Positions 1 to 10,585 of a stretch of 64,000 nt of DNA are shown here, piece by piece. The notes under the pieces were generated by a model, which did not search any database, was not told the origin of the DNA, and worked only from the letters and a program-made list of their open reading frames with translations. Position 1 is the first letter of the stretch. Each line of letters opens with the position of its first letter. Origin of the DNA: Acanthosoma haemorrhoidale (Eukaryota; Arthropoda; Insecta; Hemiptera; Acanthosomatidae). The stretch lies in the NCBI GenBank assembly GCA_930367205.1, contig OV884014.1, forward strand, positions 111,861,138-111,925,137, given 5' to 3'. The translations under genes and the position numbers were made by a program.

Positions 1-41
1 GAGGATTTGACAGTTTACAACCATTCCTTCTTCGCTTGCAG

Positions 42-176
42 AAGGGAAGCTTGAGGCCGAGGTTTTGGGCTTCGGCCCGGATCTGGTTCTTTCTCTGAGG
101 AAGCCTAGGTCTGAGGACTCTGAGATGCAGAAGCCATCATTGTATATTACTAAGGAGTGTTTCAATAGATATTATA
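42..176 (+). CDS. candidate internal exon of an unrecognised gene
   Basis: A pyrimidine-rich tract ending in TTGCAG (36-41) looks like a splice acceptor, and ATA|GTAAGA at 174-182 like a donor. The 135 bp between them stay open in one frame, phase 1 on both sides, so the exon would be symmetric. The frame reads about 44 codons, including GFGPDLVLSLRKPRSEDS, and is richer in G+C than the surrounding DNA. I do not recognise the protein. There is no start codon or other exon nearby, so this is an inference from splice signals and an open frame; it could be chance. Confidence 0.28.
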
Positions 177-303
177 GTAAGATCTCTGTCATATTTTTAC
201 CCAGATTAAGTAATCTTTTTAGTTATTAGCAATAAAATACATTGTTTATAAATTTCTATTATATATAAATTAATCTCTTACATTTGATAATATAATAATA
301 ATA

Positions 304-632
304 AACTACTTTATTATAATAAAATTACAATCTGCCTCATTGGGCAATAGGTAATTGTGATAAATGTTTTTATTCATACCATATTTACAATTTTCATTCA
401 CTCGCTCATTCATACAGTATTTACAAACAGCCCAGAGATCTCCAGAGTCCACGTAGTTGTCACCTCCCTCGCGTATGAAAGAGGAAACGGAGTCCTTGGG
501 AGTATCTTCGTCATACGGGCAAGTAGAGGTTGACGAAGAGCGCGAGAGCCACAGACGCTCAGGACGTATTTCCAGGAATCCCATTGTAAAGCATTTATAG
601 CAGGTCACGAGGCCGCAGCCGTTTTAGTAATT
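304..632 (-). mobile_element. LINE-B 3' UTR tail, 5' truncated
   Basis: Reverse-oriented copy of the 3' untranslated tail shared with 9885-10530, 35868-36500, 42062-42960 and 61420-62041. The diagnostic end is the stretch whose complement reads GCAGATTGTAATTTTA at about 320-340, next to an AT-rich terminus. It also holds the shared block around 535-615 (complement of CCTGAGCGTCTGTGGCTC). No reverse-transcriptase coding sequence remains. An open frame on the minus strand (306-608) lies in this UTR and is not a gene. Confidence 0.75.
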
Positions 633-1036
633 TATTAAAGTAAATTAATATGGGTTCAGATTCAATTAGGATATATAGTAAGCAGATTGACTATTTTGAG
701 TAAAGGTAATTTGTTATAACTTTACGCTCATGATTTAATAGAAGAATCAAATCTGTGAGTAGTTGAAAAGAGCCCTATAATCCATATATTATAATTATTG
801 AACTAGAGCATAAAAGCGTGGCGTTTGCGCTTAAGTAAGGTCAATATATGCATTATTATGCAATATATCAGGACAAATGCATTATTAAAAAGCATATATA
901 ATTTATAAATAAACGTAGCTACCTGACTTTAATAATGGTTCTGGCTAAAAAAATGGTTAATTTTGTACGTTTGGCACCTGTAACTAAATATTATAACGCA
1001 ATGTGACTCCTTCTTAGGGCAGGTCTTTAGAGTTTT
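633..1036. other. AT-rich intergenic sequence
   Basis: No open frame, RNA or repeat shared with the rest of the window was seen here. Confidence 0.5.
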
Positions 1037-1215
1037 AATAGATAATAATAATTTATAATTTATAGTATGTCATGGATTAACAATATAAATATTTTTTCTC
1101 AATGGTTCAAAAGTGTTTACATCCGTCTTAATAGAATGTGTTTAGGGTGGTTTTAGCCTTTGAAATTGTCATTGCAGAATCATTTTAGCAACCGTAACCA
1201 TTCATGCTTTAAAAT
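1037..1215 (+). repeat. left inverted-repeat arm
   Basis: Reverse complement of 2234-2401, with a few single-base differences and small indels; see the parent element 1037-2401. Confidence 0.7.
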
Positions 1216-2233
1216 AGACACCCCGATGGTCACTTTCCTTGAGTAAAAACAACCTCCATGAATAAAAAGGCTGGAAACTAATTAGAATATCAACCATTTT
1301 GCTGGATAAGATGTTAGAAGTCCAGCTATGAACAATTTTACACATTGTAGAAGTATTAATAGACGGCCAGCTATTTTGGTTTGATTGAGCTTGAGTTTGT
1401 TTGAGCCCATACCAACATAAGCAAAATTCTAAAGGAAAATGTACCTTTATTGCTTTTATTCCATTATTTTATTTTATGTTACTATAATATATCGTTAAAC
1501 TTGTGTTTTGAATATTTTATCCAGTTATTTTAACTATTATATTTGTTATTATTTTAAGAAATATTTATGAAGGTTATTAATTTATGCAAGATGGGTGTAA
1601 TCTAGTTATTCGTTTAGTATTTTGAATGGGTGGGGGATTTTATGTATGGTTTTTAATTAGTAATTTAATAGGGGGGGGGGTATGGCTTTATACCTTAGAG
1701 TTTTAGTCAGTGATAGATTGACTTATGAGAAAAAGTCTGGACGAATTATTCAACCAAATACTTGTAAGAAGACAAAATTCTACACTGTTTGATCACCTCT
1801 TTTGTGTGCCCAAAATGTATTGCCTAGCCTAATGACCACATTTTGTCAGTCTATCGGTTATTAAAACTACGATGGAATAACTTGCTAAACCCTCAAAATG
1901 AAAATCCGTAACCGAATAACCTGGTTTGCCCATTGGCCGTATGCTGTTGTAGGACCACAGTGGACACTAAGCCTCACGGTGTCACGGCCCCGAATCCGGA
2001 TCAGCAAGTTAATCTCTCGAGTAGCTGATTAAGACTGTCTCTACAGTGGTCAGCATTAGCGGCAACCGCCCTGTGTAGGATACCTAGTGACCTGCAATAG
2101 CAGGGACTAACATATCTCACTATAACCCCTAAGGCATCATGATGCATCACTCAGTAGAGGGTTTCTTCACTTTTGCGAAACAAACAGTCCACTACACACA
2201 TATGATTAATCATAATGATGAGGTTTTATATTT

Positions 2234-2401
2234 CAAAGCATAAATGTTTGCGGTTGCTAAAATAATTCTGCAATGACAATTTCAAAGGCTAAAACCACCC
2301 TAAACCTATTCTATTTAGACGGGTGTAAAGAATTTTGAACCATTGAAAAAAATATTTACATTGTTAATCATGACATACTACAAATTATAAATGTATCTAT
2401 T
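2234..2401 (-). repeat. right inverted-repeat arm
   Basis: Reverse complement of 1037-1215. The shared core includes TTCTGCAATGACAATTTCAA at about 2266-2285. Confidence 0.7.
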
Positions 2402-4738
2402 TTTGTGTCTTTATTGGGGCATAAAAAAATGGTACAACCGAGGAAAATATCATGTATTACACATTGGTAATGAGGTCGTTAATTTGATAGCCTACTTGAA
2501 ATTATATTTTTTTATTACCATCTGATTACTTAATTAATAACCCTTATCTCCATTTAAAAGTTTATGCCTATAGCTTGAATCAGGGACTCACTAAGTGCAA
2601 TAGTAAACAGAACAGGCATGGTTCTTGATCTTGAAAAATCATACCTAACAACATACTGTAGTTAAAAAAAGTCCTATTAAGATAATTAATGGCATATAAT
2701 CAGTAAAAAATGTATAATATTCAATAGTAATAATGCAATTGTAATTTTATATGTAATAATAATAGCGTACATTTTTTTTTATTTTTTGTAGCGGTCAGCT
2801 GCAGTGGTAAATACTTTCCCTGCAGGTCTTAGGTAGGCCTTATCCCTTCACGAGATTCAGCGCCACTCATTTATTATCAGAGAGCTTTGTCTAGAATCCA
2901 GGGCAGTCTCACAATGGACTCCCTACCGGTGGCTAACTGGCTACTGAACATTTCAATTAGGGGATTCAGTCTGGGTGTTGTGAGGGATTATTGTTCGCAC
3001 CGATCCTCCAACATTCACTGCGAATCAATGGAGCTTTGTACGGGCTATATCTCCCACGAGCGGACCAGAGATTTCCTATTATTTTGAGAAATTATAGGAG
3101 GATGAGTCGGGATGAAGTTAATTCAGCGTTCAATATCAAATTCAGGAACCGGCAAATGAGTTTGTTGTATAGGAAACAAGGGGGTTGGAAGGGGTTTTAA
3201 CATTCTATCTCTCCCACACTCTGAACCAGTTGATGATAGACAATTCAATATCGCCACTATAGCAGGACACCACCACAACTGGCTATATATGGAGGCATAA
3301 TTAATTTGCTACAGTTCTGGCAGAGAATTAGGGAGCAAAATGCAACTTTTTGAAATATTTCGAAATCCCTTCAAACTCGAGTCAAATGTCTTACATTTCA
3401 CAATTAATGTTTTATTTGGAATTGCGCAAAGGAATTTAATTGACAGTTATAACGCCTTTTTGTAATAAAAGTCCCAATTTAATATGATTGTGAACTGTTT
3501 ATATTTCAATCGCGAATAATTGATTGAATGAAATTGGACCTTCATTTATTATTCTTGATAAAATTGCTTTTATAATTAGCATCACTGATAATACCGCGTA
3601 AAACGTCTGCGAAAAACGTTATATCTCTAAATAAAACTGTGATTACAAAAAAATTACAAATACACTTGTAATGATAGAGTAATTACTTTACGTGATTACA
3701 GTCCAAATAAGTCTCAGCCTATATTATTATTAATCAGGGCATCGATAAACTCTCAATTTCACAGATTATTTTTTAGTAATAATTAATTTTTGTGGGGGGG
3801 GGGCAGCCACAACTTCGAACATCAAACGAATCCAAACTCAAAAACAGTCCTCACAACTGCAGTCAACGCACACTTTTACATTTCAAACTCGTACGTTCAT
3901 AATGTATCATTTTATTAAATCTTATACAAAATCAAGTTTTTACTAGTATCGAGGTATCAAACCAATGAGGCTACCCTGAACAGTATGAAGCCTCTAAAAC
4001 ATTGATGCTTGAGTTAAAGTTGCGAACATGCTGTCAAAGTTTTATTGATTTTTTGTAATTGAAGATTTAATTACGATTATTTTATTCATTTGACTATTTT
4101 GTTTACCAAGAATAGACAGTTGGACAAAATTGTAAAAGAATAAACGCTTTAATATTTACCAAAAGAAACCGATCTGAAAACTTCTCTTTGAGGACCCCGT
4201 GGCTTTTTCCATCTGTTTAAATGAGGAAAAAAGATTTTCCAATCGTATCCAGCTTCTGAGGCTTGAGTAATGATGCAAGTTACACAAACAAGTGTGACCT
4301 ATTTAAAGTTAAATTTGTTTTCTCAAACTTCGCGGTCACGTGGACTTAATTGAGGTGATATAGACTATGCATTTCACAATTAGATACCATTGCAGGCAAG
4401 TAGAAAACTATTTTTGCAAAACGCGCGAAGGCGCAGCAATTTATTTTCCATGAGCTGGTTTGCCAATGCTAAAACATAATATGAATATATTAGTATTATT
4501 TTAATATATTGCATGGAAACTAAAATTTTCAGTTTGTGTCAACTCAAAATTGACAAAGTAGATTTTGAAAAACTAACTTGGGGCCACAGGGTGCCCCCCC
4601 CTCTGTGTTTCGGGTACATTTTGGTTGGGTTTGGCCAAAGAGAATTCCTACTGGGAAAGTCCCGAGATCATACCTGAAATGGTAATTTATTAATAATGTT
4701 ATGTATAACAAAACTCTAATTTCATTATTGTTTTTATA
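2402..4738. other. AT-rich intergenic sequence without a recognised gene
   Basis: Short frames at 2887-3087 and 2991-3200 overlap in different phases and show no recognised domain. A slightly GC-richer patch spans about 2815-3080. A poly-G tract sits near 3795, and a CpG-bearing patch (AAACGCGCGAAGGCGC) near 4418. No copy of this region occurs elsewhere in the window. Confidence 0.45.
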
Positions 4739-4853
4739 TTGAAAAACTTTATTGTGATGAAATTACAATCTGCCTTATTAGGTAATAAGTAATTGGGATA
4801 AATGTTCTCATTCATACCATATTTACAATTTTCATTCACTTGCTCAATACTGT
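4739..4853 (-). mobile_element. LINE-B 3' terminal fragment
   Basis: The reverse complement carries the LINE-B terminal signature (CAGATTGTAATTTCATCACA, 4755-4774) and the preceding GAGCAAGTGAATGAAAAT block. Only about 115 bp survive. Confidence 0.6.
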
Positions 4854-6657
4854 CCTTGTTCGGGTTCCATAGGCAGTAAATAAGTTTTGATTAGAAGGGT
4901 AATTCAAAATGGAGAGACGTCATTGTTTTGTTTAAACTAGAGATTTAAACAATATTTTTTATTATTATTGTAATGAGATGAGTGAAAAATTTTAAAACTA
5001 TAAATTTATTTTCTTTTGTTTTCCTTCTTTTTCTGATTGTTTCGGCTAGATAAAATTAGGGAAATTGTATGTAGATATTGTATTCACGGATATAGATTTA
5101 AGATTAAAACTTTAAATGTAAGTTATGAAACGTATTTATTTTATTTCTCTTTAACAGCAATTTTCATTTTATTACATCAACATACATACGAAATAGTTTG
5201 AAGTACTATAAAGCTCGAGGAAGTGAAGAAATAGGACTTTGCGTATTAGAGGACAAGGAGCTTGGCTTAGCCAGTGATGAAGATAGCAGAATACGGGCCT
5301 GTTCCCCTGCGAAAGAAGTCGTTGTTTACTACAAGTTTGGTCTTCTCGGCCTATCTCGTCTACAGATCTCTCCGTGTGCATTGTCGCTCTGCGGTTGTCT
5401 GTACGCACTCTTCTCCGAAACATCATATCGTAACTATAAACTTTTTCGTAATTTGTATACGTTAATTATACGAACAATTATTTATACTAGTTATACTAAT
5501 ATTCAGGCCTGGTTAAATTGCTGATCAGTCATTTTTTTGTTTTTAATAAAATGAATATTTATTTATTTATTATTTTGTTTAATTACTTTGTTACTAAGTT
5601 TGTTACGCTAACCGACTCAATCCAGCATCCAGCTTCTCACGACGTAACCGGCGCAGTTTTCTCGCGTTTGGGGAATTATTGATTTTTAAGAGCCCTAGCG
5701 CTAACAGTCCTAATAAACCCATCATTTTTATCAAACTTCGTTATCAATATTACTGATCGATGTTACTGATTTCTAATTAAAGAGCCGCTACAAATAGACA
5801 TTAGCTGTCCCCTCTCCCCGACAGGACAATATCACCACTCCGTACCCTAAATATTAAATTGGATTTGTTATCTGGCGAGTGACAATGGGGGGACCCCCCT
5901 GTTATAACTGCCCCAACCTCTCCGGTCCCCAATTAACCCTAATAATTAATCCCCCTCTCTCTTCGCTTGGGCCCTCCAGTCACTTAATTGGGGACTTACA
6001 GGTAATTCCCGTCTCTTTTTTTTTTTTTTGTCTTTTTGTGTTATTTCTGTCATTATTTGTCGCCTAATTTTGACAAAACTCTTTTCATCTGTTTGTTTTG
6101 CCCCTTGTTCTGGTTTTTCGTCATCCTTAACCTTATTGAATGTGACAATTGTTCTATTTTTTTACGTGACAAAAACTACTTTACATACTTACTAACTTGT
6201 AACTTATTTTTAAGTTTGTTGTAGTGATACTTTGATTTTAGTTTGCTCTAGGGAGCATGTGCTTGAATGGATGTACAGACCTAAAGAGCTTCAGTGTTTG
6301 TATTTATTAGTCCGTTGGTTTTTTCATAACTTATCAGAAGAATGCGGTATCAGAAATAGCCGGGTTAGGATTCATAACAGATACACTGTTTGGAATGATT
6401 GAGATAACTAATTAATGAACTATAACCAGTAGCGTGAGATAGCAAGAAGGGGGCGCCCTAGAGAACAGTCTGTACACCGTGAGTGCCCTAACCAGAGTGA
6501 ATCCTCTGGACCTTCCAACACACCATCTTAGTTTGAGGGTGCGGCCATCCAGATGACGCGGGTAGCGCATTCTTGCATATCCGGCTCTGCTCATTGGTCC
6601 GTGCTGCCACGCCCATATATAAGTAAAGTTAAGAATAAAAACGGTTATACCTCCTTG
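4854..6657. other. intergenic sequence with a homeodomain-site-rich patch
   Basis: The overlapping frames at 5172-5524 run on both strands with no recognised domain. The segment 5790-6010 is pyrimidine-rich with several ATTA/TAAT cores (TAATAATTAATCC at about 5940). A TATATAAG box is at 6616-6623, but no initiator lies at the expected distance. The minus frame at 6412-6594 is not recognised. Confidence 0.35.
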
Positions 6658-7322
6658 TCAGTAACCATTTTACGAAGAAGTTGAAGCAAACTCGCACGAA
6701 GTCTTATCGGCTTACGCATTTATTGACTTCACCCAATATATCACTGCGCCTTAAGATCATGATATATAAGAGTATAATCAGACCTGCTCCACTGTATGGT
6801 GCACCGCTTTTTCGTCATCTGACGTATACGACAGCTCGGCGACTCCAACAATTCAAAAACGGTATACTGATGAAAGTGGTCAGACATACTTCATTCGAGC
6901 AGCGGAGCAACAGTGAGCTTCACGAGGTCTTTGAGCTGCCTACGGTGGATGAATTCATCCAACGTAGACATGCCAAAATTTTCGACTCCCTACAGTACTT
7001 GACAAACCCGGTGTTTAACACGATAACCCCCGCTCTGTTCCCCTATCGATGGCAGGACGCTGTTGCGGCTGGAACGCTTTAGTCTTAGGTTCTAGTTGTA
7101 GGTTTAGTTTTTAGTTTTTTTTTCCCAATTGTAAACTGAAGGTGAGCCCCATCACCCAGTATTGTATATATGTTGACTTTTTAATTTCAATCTGAATTTG
7201 TAATATATTTATTCCCCCCTTTGAATGCATCTGCGTATGCAGCACGAGGAGAAAATTGTAAACAGAATTTTTTTTGTTTATTGTAAAACTTATCAACAAA
7301 GGAGGTTTTGAAATAAAAAAAG
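6658..7322 (+). mobile_element. LINE-A, 5'-truncated non-LTR retrotransposon
   Basis: Starts inside the reverse-transcriptase ORF at the same sequence found near 50705 (AACCATTTT...GAAGTTGAAGC) and runs through the stop codon. The 3' UTR follows, with the family motif GGTGAGCCCCATCAC (7140-7154), and ends in an A-rich tail near 7309-7322. Other LINE-A copies lie at 14752, 24690, 34330, 38640, 50410 and 61020. Confidence 0.8.
6660..7082 (+). pseudogene. LINE-A reverse transcriptase C-terminal remnant
   Basis: About 135 codons open to a TAG at 7080-7082. The thumb/C-terminal part of a jockey-type reverse transcriptase is visible: SLRLKIMIYKSIIRP, YGAPLFRHL, then VDEFIQRRH and DSLQYLTNPVFNTITP. 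The catalytic palm (FADD box) lies upstream and is absent, so this copy cannot make an active enzyme. The ATG at 6681 is internal to the ancestral ORF, not a true start. Confidence 0.8.
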
Positions 7323-7785
7323 ATGGTTATTATTTTTCCCTTGATCTTGCGACGTTGCATCTTGATCGATATCTGATCAACGGGATTTGGAGGGTTGTGA
7401 AAGGTACTTGCTGAAGTTACCTCAGAAACTTAAGTAAGTTGAAACTCAACAATTGCTCTTGACAATTAAAGGAGATATTAGTCGTAGGTCCTCAAGAACT
7501 GGTGAAGAAGCCCCCCCCCCTCCCATCTGTACTATTTAGAGGCCATTAAAGGCAAAGAGTTGGACCGAGTTAGCTTGGGGGGGGGGGGGGAGGTCTCAAT
7601 GAAATACTGGCTGGTCGGAAACTTCCCGCCAGACTTCTCACAACTATTTTTATTCCCTTCCCGCCAAAAATCCTCAACTCCACGACCGACGGCAGAAGTT
7701 CCTGTTAGGACCGACTTACGATGAGGTTATCGGCGCAGGAATTTCATCACAACTTCCCACCAACTCTTCTACTTGAGAAGTTCCG
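7323..7785. other. intergenic sequence with opposed C and G homopolymers
   Basis: C10 at 7511-7520 and G14 at 7577-7590 are about 55 bp apart and could pair on one strand. No gene seen. Confidence 0.5.
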
Positions 7786-7829
7786 ATACCCACCATAACT
7801 TCGGCATGAATCGGTACTTAGCCGGATGA

Positions 7830-8005
7830 CATTTTCGCACAGGGCAGGATGTCCTATCGCTGATTAAGTTGTATTAATTAGTCCTGGGTTCCATTCCCAA
7901 GGCAGGGGTAAAATTATTACGGGCTCAAGAAATAGAGCTTTGCTTATTAGTATAAATTTAGGTTTAGGTGAAGTTTAAATTCGACTGATTTGACCGTTAG
8001 ATGTC
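7830..8005 (+). repeat. degenerate tRNA-derived SINE-like sequence
   Basis: TCCTGGGTTCCATTCCCAAG (7883-7902) resembles a pol III B box (GGTTCGANTCC) in its T-arm stem. It is followed by a tail (GGGGTAAAATTATTACGGGC) that resembles, from memory, hemipteran tRNA-derived SINEs. The A-box side is unclear. The SINE reading is an inference. Confidence 0.35.
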
Positions 8006-8189
8006 AGCGCAGTGGTGCCTAGTACTGTCTAGACCATCTTAGGCAGCAGTCATCGGAGGACATCACTGGCTAGTGAAAGAAGTAGTTTAAAAAAACGAGT
8101 AAACTTACAAACGAAACCAGCAAGTATCATAGAATTGAAATTCAAAATTTGTAAAACTCTTCTCAACCTTGAAAATCATAGGATTAAAG

Positions 8190-8453
8190 GTTTCATCATT
8201 TTTGAAATTTCTTTTTACAACGAATAATAATTAATAGCCAATACAATATGTTTAACGAGATGAGTCTGGAGGACTCCTGGGTCTTCCCAATACCAAAACT
8301 GCAGCACACGATCGGCCCTTGCTTGCTCCACTACTCTCTGGAATTCTCTACCTCCTAATACCCGCAATGGTTCATCCTTAAGAACCTTGAAAAACCTCCT
8401 CACGATCCAGGCAGACGATTGCTAGTTTAGGAACGATTCATTCATATAATATA
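8190..8453 (+). mobile_element. LINE-C 3' end, interrupted by a Tigger element
   Basis: The frame reads ACSTTLWNSLPPNTRNGSSL and ends at a TAG (8421-8423). This is the C-terminus of the LINE-C reverse-transcriptase ORF, also seen near 18.4, 24.1 and 28.7 kb. The 3' UTR GCTAGTTTAGGAACGATTCA matches 29488-29507. The sequence is broken at 8453 by the Tigger insertion and appears to resume after 9463 (GCATGTTACTTTTTCTTTTT near 9517 matches 29558 onward). Confidence 0.65.
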
Positions 8454-9462
8454 CAATGGAATCACGATATTTCGTATCCCGATTATTCGTATTACCGGCT
8501 AATTCGTACAAATTTTCCAGTCCCTAGAGAAAATCCCGGTAAGTGGTATAAAAACAATGCATTTCAGTCCCCTCGGTAATTCGTATTATTTTAGGCTCGA
8601 GGTCACTTAAAACGCCTTATAATACTTATTTCCAGCTTAAAAACCTCGTTAATTCGTACTGTTTCAAGAAAGGGAAAGAGGACAGTGAGAGACCAGAGAG
8701 CAGAATGAGTGCGAGATAAATATTTTCTGTGAAATCCCATATGTAATTCGTACTCTTTTTACTGAAAGGAAATAAGGAGAGGAGAGAGGGAAAGTTTTAG
8801 GAATCGTACTAAGCATTTCTTTCGTTTCTACAGTTCAGTCTCGTTTTCGTTATCGTTGTGACACGTTACCATGCCTCCGAAAAAAGTTAGCCTCCCTATT
8901 AAAGAGAAACAACAGATCATAAACGCCGTGGCCAGTGGCTTTAAGCAAGTTGACGTATCCATGAGTTTTAACGCCCCTTGTTCCACGATCACATCAATCC
9001 TGAAGAACAAGGACAAAATCACTTCCCAGACATCAAGCAGCAAAGTAAAACGCTACAAGACTGGTGATTACCCCCAACGTAAAGAGAAAAAAGTGGTTCG
9101 CGCAAGCAAGGAATTCAAATGTACTAGTTGGAGGAAATATGCAAAGGAATTGACAATAGCCGTCTGCAAGGATTGCGTCAAAAAAAAATTAAGGATTTAT
9201 TTCATACAAATGATTGGTGTTTATTTAATCTAGAACATAAGTATGTACATATTTTTTATTGCATGTATTGTTTATTGTTTAGTTTAGTATTAAGCAGTGT
9301 TTATTGCATAGTTTTTATCCTTACTACATTGTCCACACTTCTTAATACATACATGTTTGCATTAATACGTTTTTTAATTTTGTACTCCCGATAATTGGTA
9401 TTCCCGATAATTCGTAGCACACTGTCAGTCCCTTGACAATACGAATTATCGGGATTCTACTG
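8454..9462 (+). mobile_element. pogo/Tigger-type element, internally deleted, copy 1
   Basis: Ends are inverted: CAATGGAATCACGATA at the left and the complement of CAGTAGAATCCCGATAAT at the right, flanked by TA (8452-8453 and 9463-9464). TA duplication, CAGT ends and a CENP-B-like reading frame fit the pogo/Tigger branch of Tc1/mariner. A second copy at 19523-20630 shares the same internal deletion junction. The pair therefore probably spread as a non-autonomous deletion derivative moved by a transposase encoded elsewhere. Confidence 0.8.
8871..9233 (+). pseudogene. Tigger transposase N-terminal remnant (CENP-B HTH)
   Basis: The ATG at 8871 starts MPPKKVSLPIKEKQQIINAV. A helix-turn-helix follows (residues about 10-55: VDVSMSFNAPCSTITSILKN) of the CENP-B N-terminal/psq type, used by pogo-like transposases to bind their ends. 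After residue 65 the frame is disturbed and joined to unrelated C-terminal sequence. The DDE nuclease is absent. Compared with the second copy, a short deletion after the YPQ motif shifts the frame. Confidence 0.75.
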
Positions 9463-9884
9463 TACTTAGATTTTTGGACGGAACCTTTCTTGGTTATTAC
9501 TATTGTACATTTAGCCTGCATGTTACTTTTTCTTTTTATTAATTTAATGGTTTTTATTTATAGTGGTATTTTCATTTATGACTTTTTCTTATTGTTGTTG
9601 TTTTTTTGTTTGCATGTGGAATCTGTCCATGACTTAATTTGCTGAATGACGTTATATAATCTTATTATTTTTTTCTTGCAGTGGTTTACGCTTTATTTCA
9701 CATGGTCATTTGTTTTTTTAATTTTTATGATGTAATAATTCTTTTTATTTGTCACATACGAATTTGCTATCTGAAAATTATTCGTTATTCATGTGGGACT
9801 TTGTACCGGAATAATTATTTTTTTCTATTCCATTCTATCTATTCAATTGAGATTTTTAATGGCTTTACATAATTTGTTCAACAA
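9463..9884 (+). other. AT-rich sequence, probably the LINE-C 3' UTR continuation
   Basis: The first ~100 bp resemble the LINE-C tail downstream of 29510. The rest is T-rich with short chance frames (9433-9645, 9681-9872). Confidence 0.4.
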
Positions 9885-10530
9885 CAAAAACTTTATTATG
9901 ATAAATAAAATTACAATCTGCCTGATTGGGCAATAAGTAATTGTGATAAATAGTTTCATTCATAACATATTTAAAATGTTCACTCACTCTCTTATTAATA
10001 CAGTATTTACAAACCCAGAGACCTCCCAAATCCACATGGTTGTCATCTCCCTCGCATGCGAAAGAAGAAACGGAGATTTCGGAAGTCCCCCACGTCAGAC
10101 GCGTCACGAACGAGAACAAGCCTGCGAAGACTGACGAAGAGCGCGAGAGCCACATACGCTCAGGACATGATTGGAGAAAGGACTCCCAGTGTCACTTATA
10201 GCAGGTCACGAGGATACTGCCGTTTTAGTCTCTGAGGAGGATTATAGGGATGAATTGTGCAGTGCAATGACTGTGCTATGGGATTAGGGTGGTTGGATAG
10301 GTTATTATGGAATTGTATGAATTTGGAAAGGATGAGTTCGAGAATGTAAGGTATATTAAGATCGTTATGAAGGGTTTTGTTGCTGACATAATAAGGGGCA
10401 TTTACTATTGTTCTCAGGACTTTTGATTGAAAGGATTGGATGCACTTGATGTTCGACTGTTTTGCTGTCCCCCATAGCTCTATTCCGTATGTACAGAGTG
10501 GCTTCAGTACAACTTTGTAAATTAGAGATT
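9885..10530 (-). mobile_element. LINE-B, 5' truncated, reverse orientation
   Basis: Read on the minus strand, the copy begins in the reverse-transcriptase C-terminus (TACGGAATAGAGCTATGGGG, complement near 10475-10490). It passes through the shared LPDNHPNP-type C-terminal coding region with frameshifts, then the 3' UTR block with CGCTCTTCGTCAG near 10130, and ends with the terminal GCAGATTGTAATTTTA complement near 9910. The minus frame 9865-10155 is UTR. Confidence 0.75.
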
Positions 10531-10585
10531 CAGATAATTGAAGTCAATATGAGTCCCAAGACATATTACAACGAGATCTCTAATT
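10320..10585 (-). repeat. left arm of a large inverted repeat around a 1-kb loop
   Basis: Contains the truncated LINE-B and, beyond its 5' end, a non-LINE segment (TATGAGTCCCAAGACATATT, 10547-10566). Both parts reappear inverted at 11583-11868. The loop 10586-11582 shows no gene. The extra segment is absent upstream of other LINE-B copies, so this is not simply two independent insertions with shared family sequence. Confidence 0.55.

Larger units (their letters stand above)
1037..2401. mobile_element. non-coding DNA element with long terminal inverted repeats
   Basis: Two arms of about 170 bp, 1037-1215 and 2234-2401, are reverse complements with roughly 85-90% identity by eye. Both contain TTTAGCCTTTGAAATTGTCA in the appropriate orientation. 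The outermost eight bases match (AATAGATA at 1037, its complement at 2394-2401). The loop of about 1 kb has no transposase-like frame. The structure fits a non-autonomous foldback or long-TIR DNA transposon. I could not identify a target duplication, so the exact ends and superfamily are unknown. Confidence 0.6.

Noticed and set aside
306..608. 100-codon minus frame as a gene
   Set aside because: Lies within the LINE-B 3' UTR repeated many times in the window.
6616..6623. TATATAAG as the promoter of the LINE-A ORF
   Set aside because: The LINE copy is 5' truncated and no initiator is present at the right distance.
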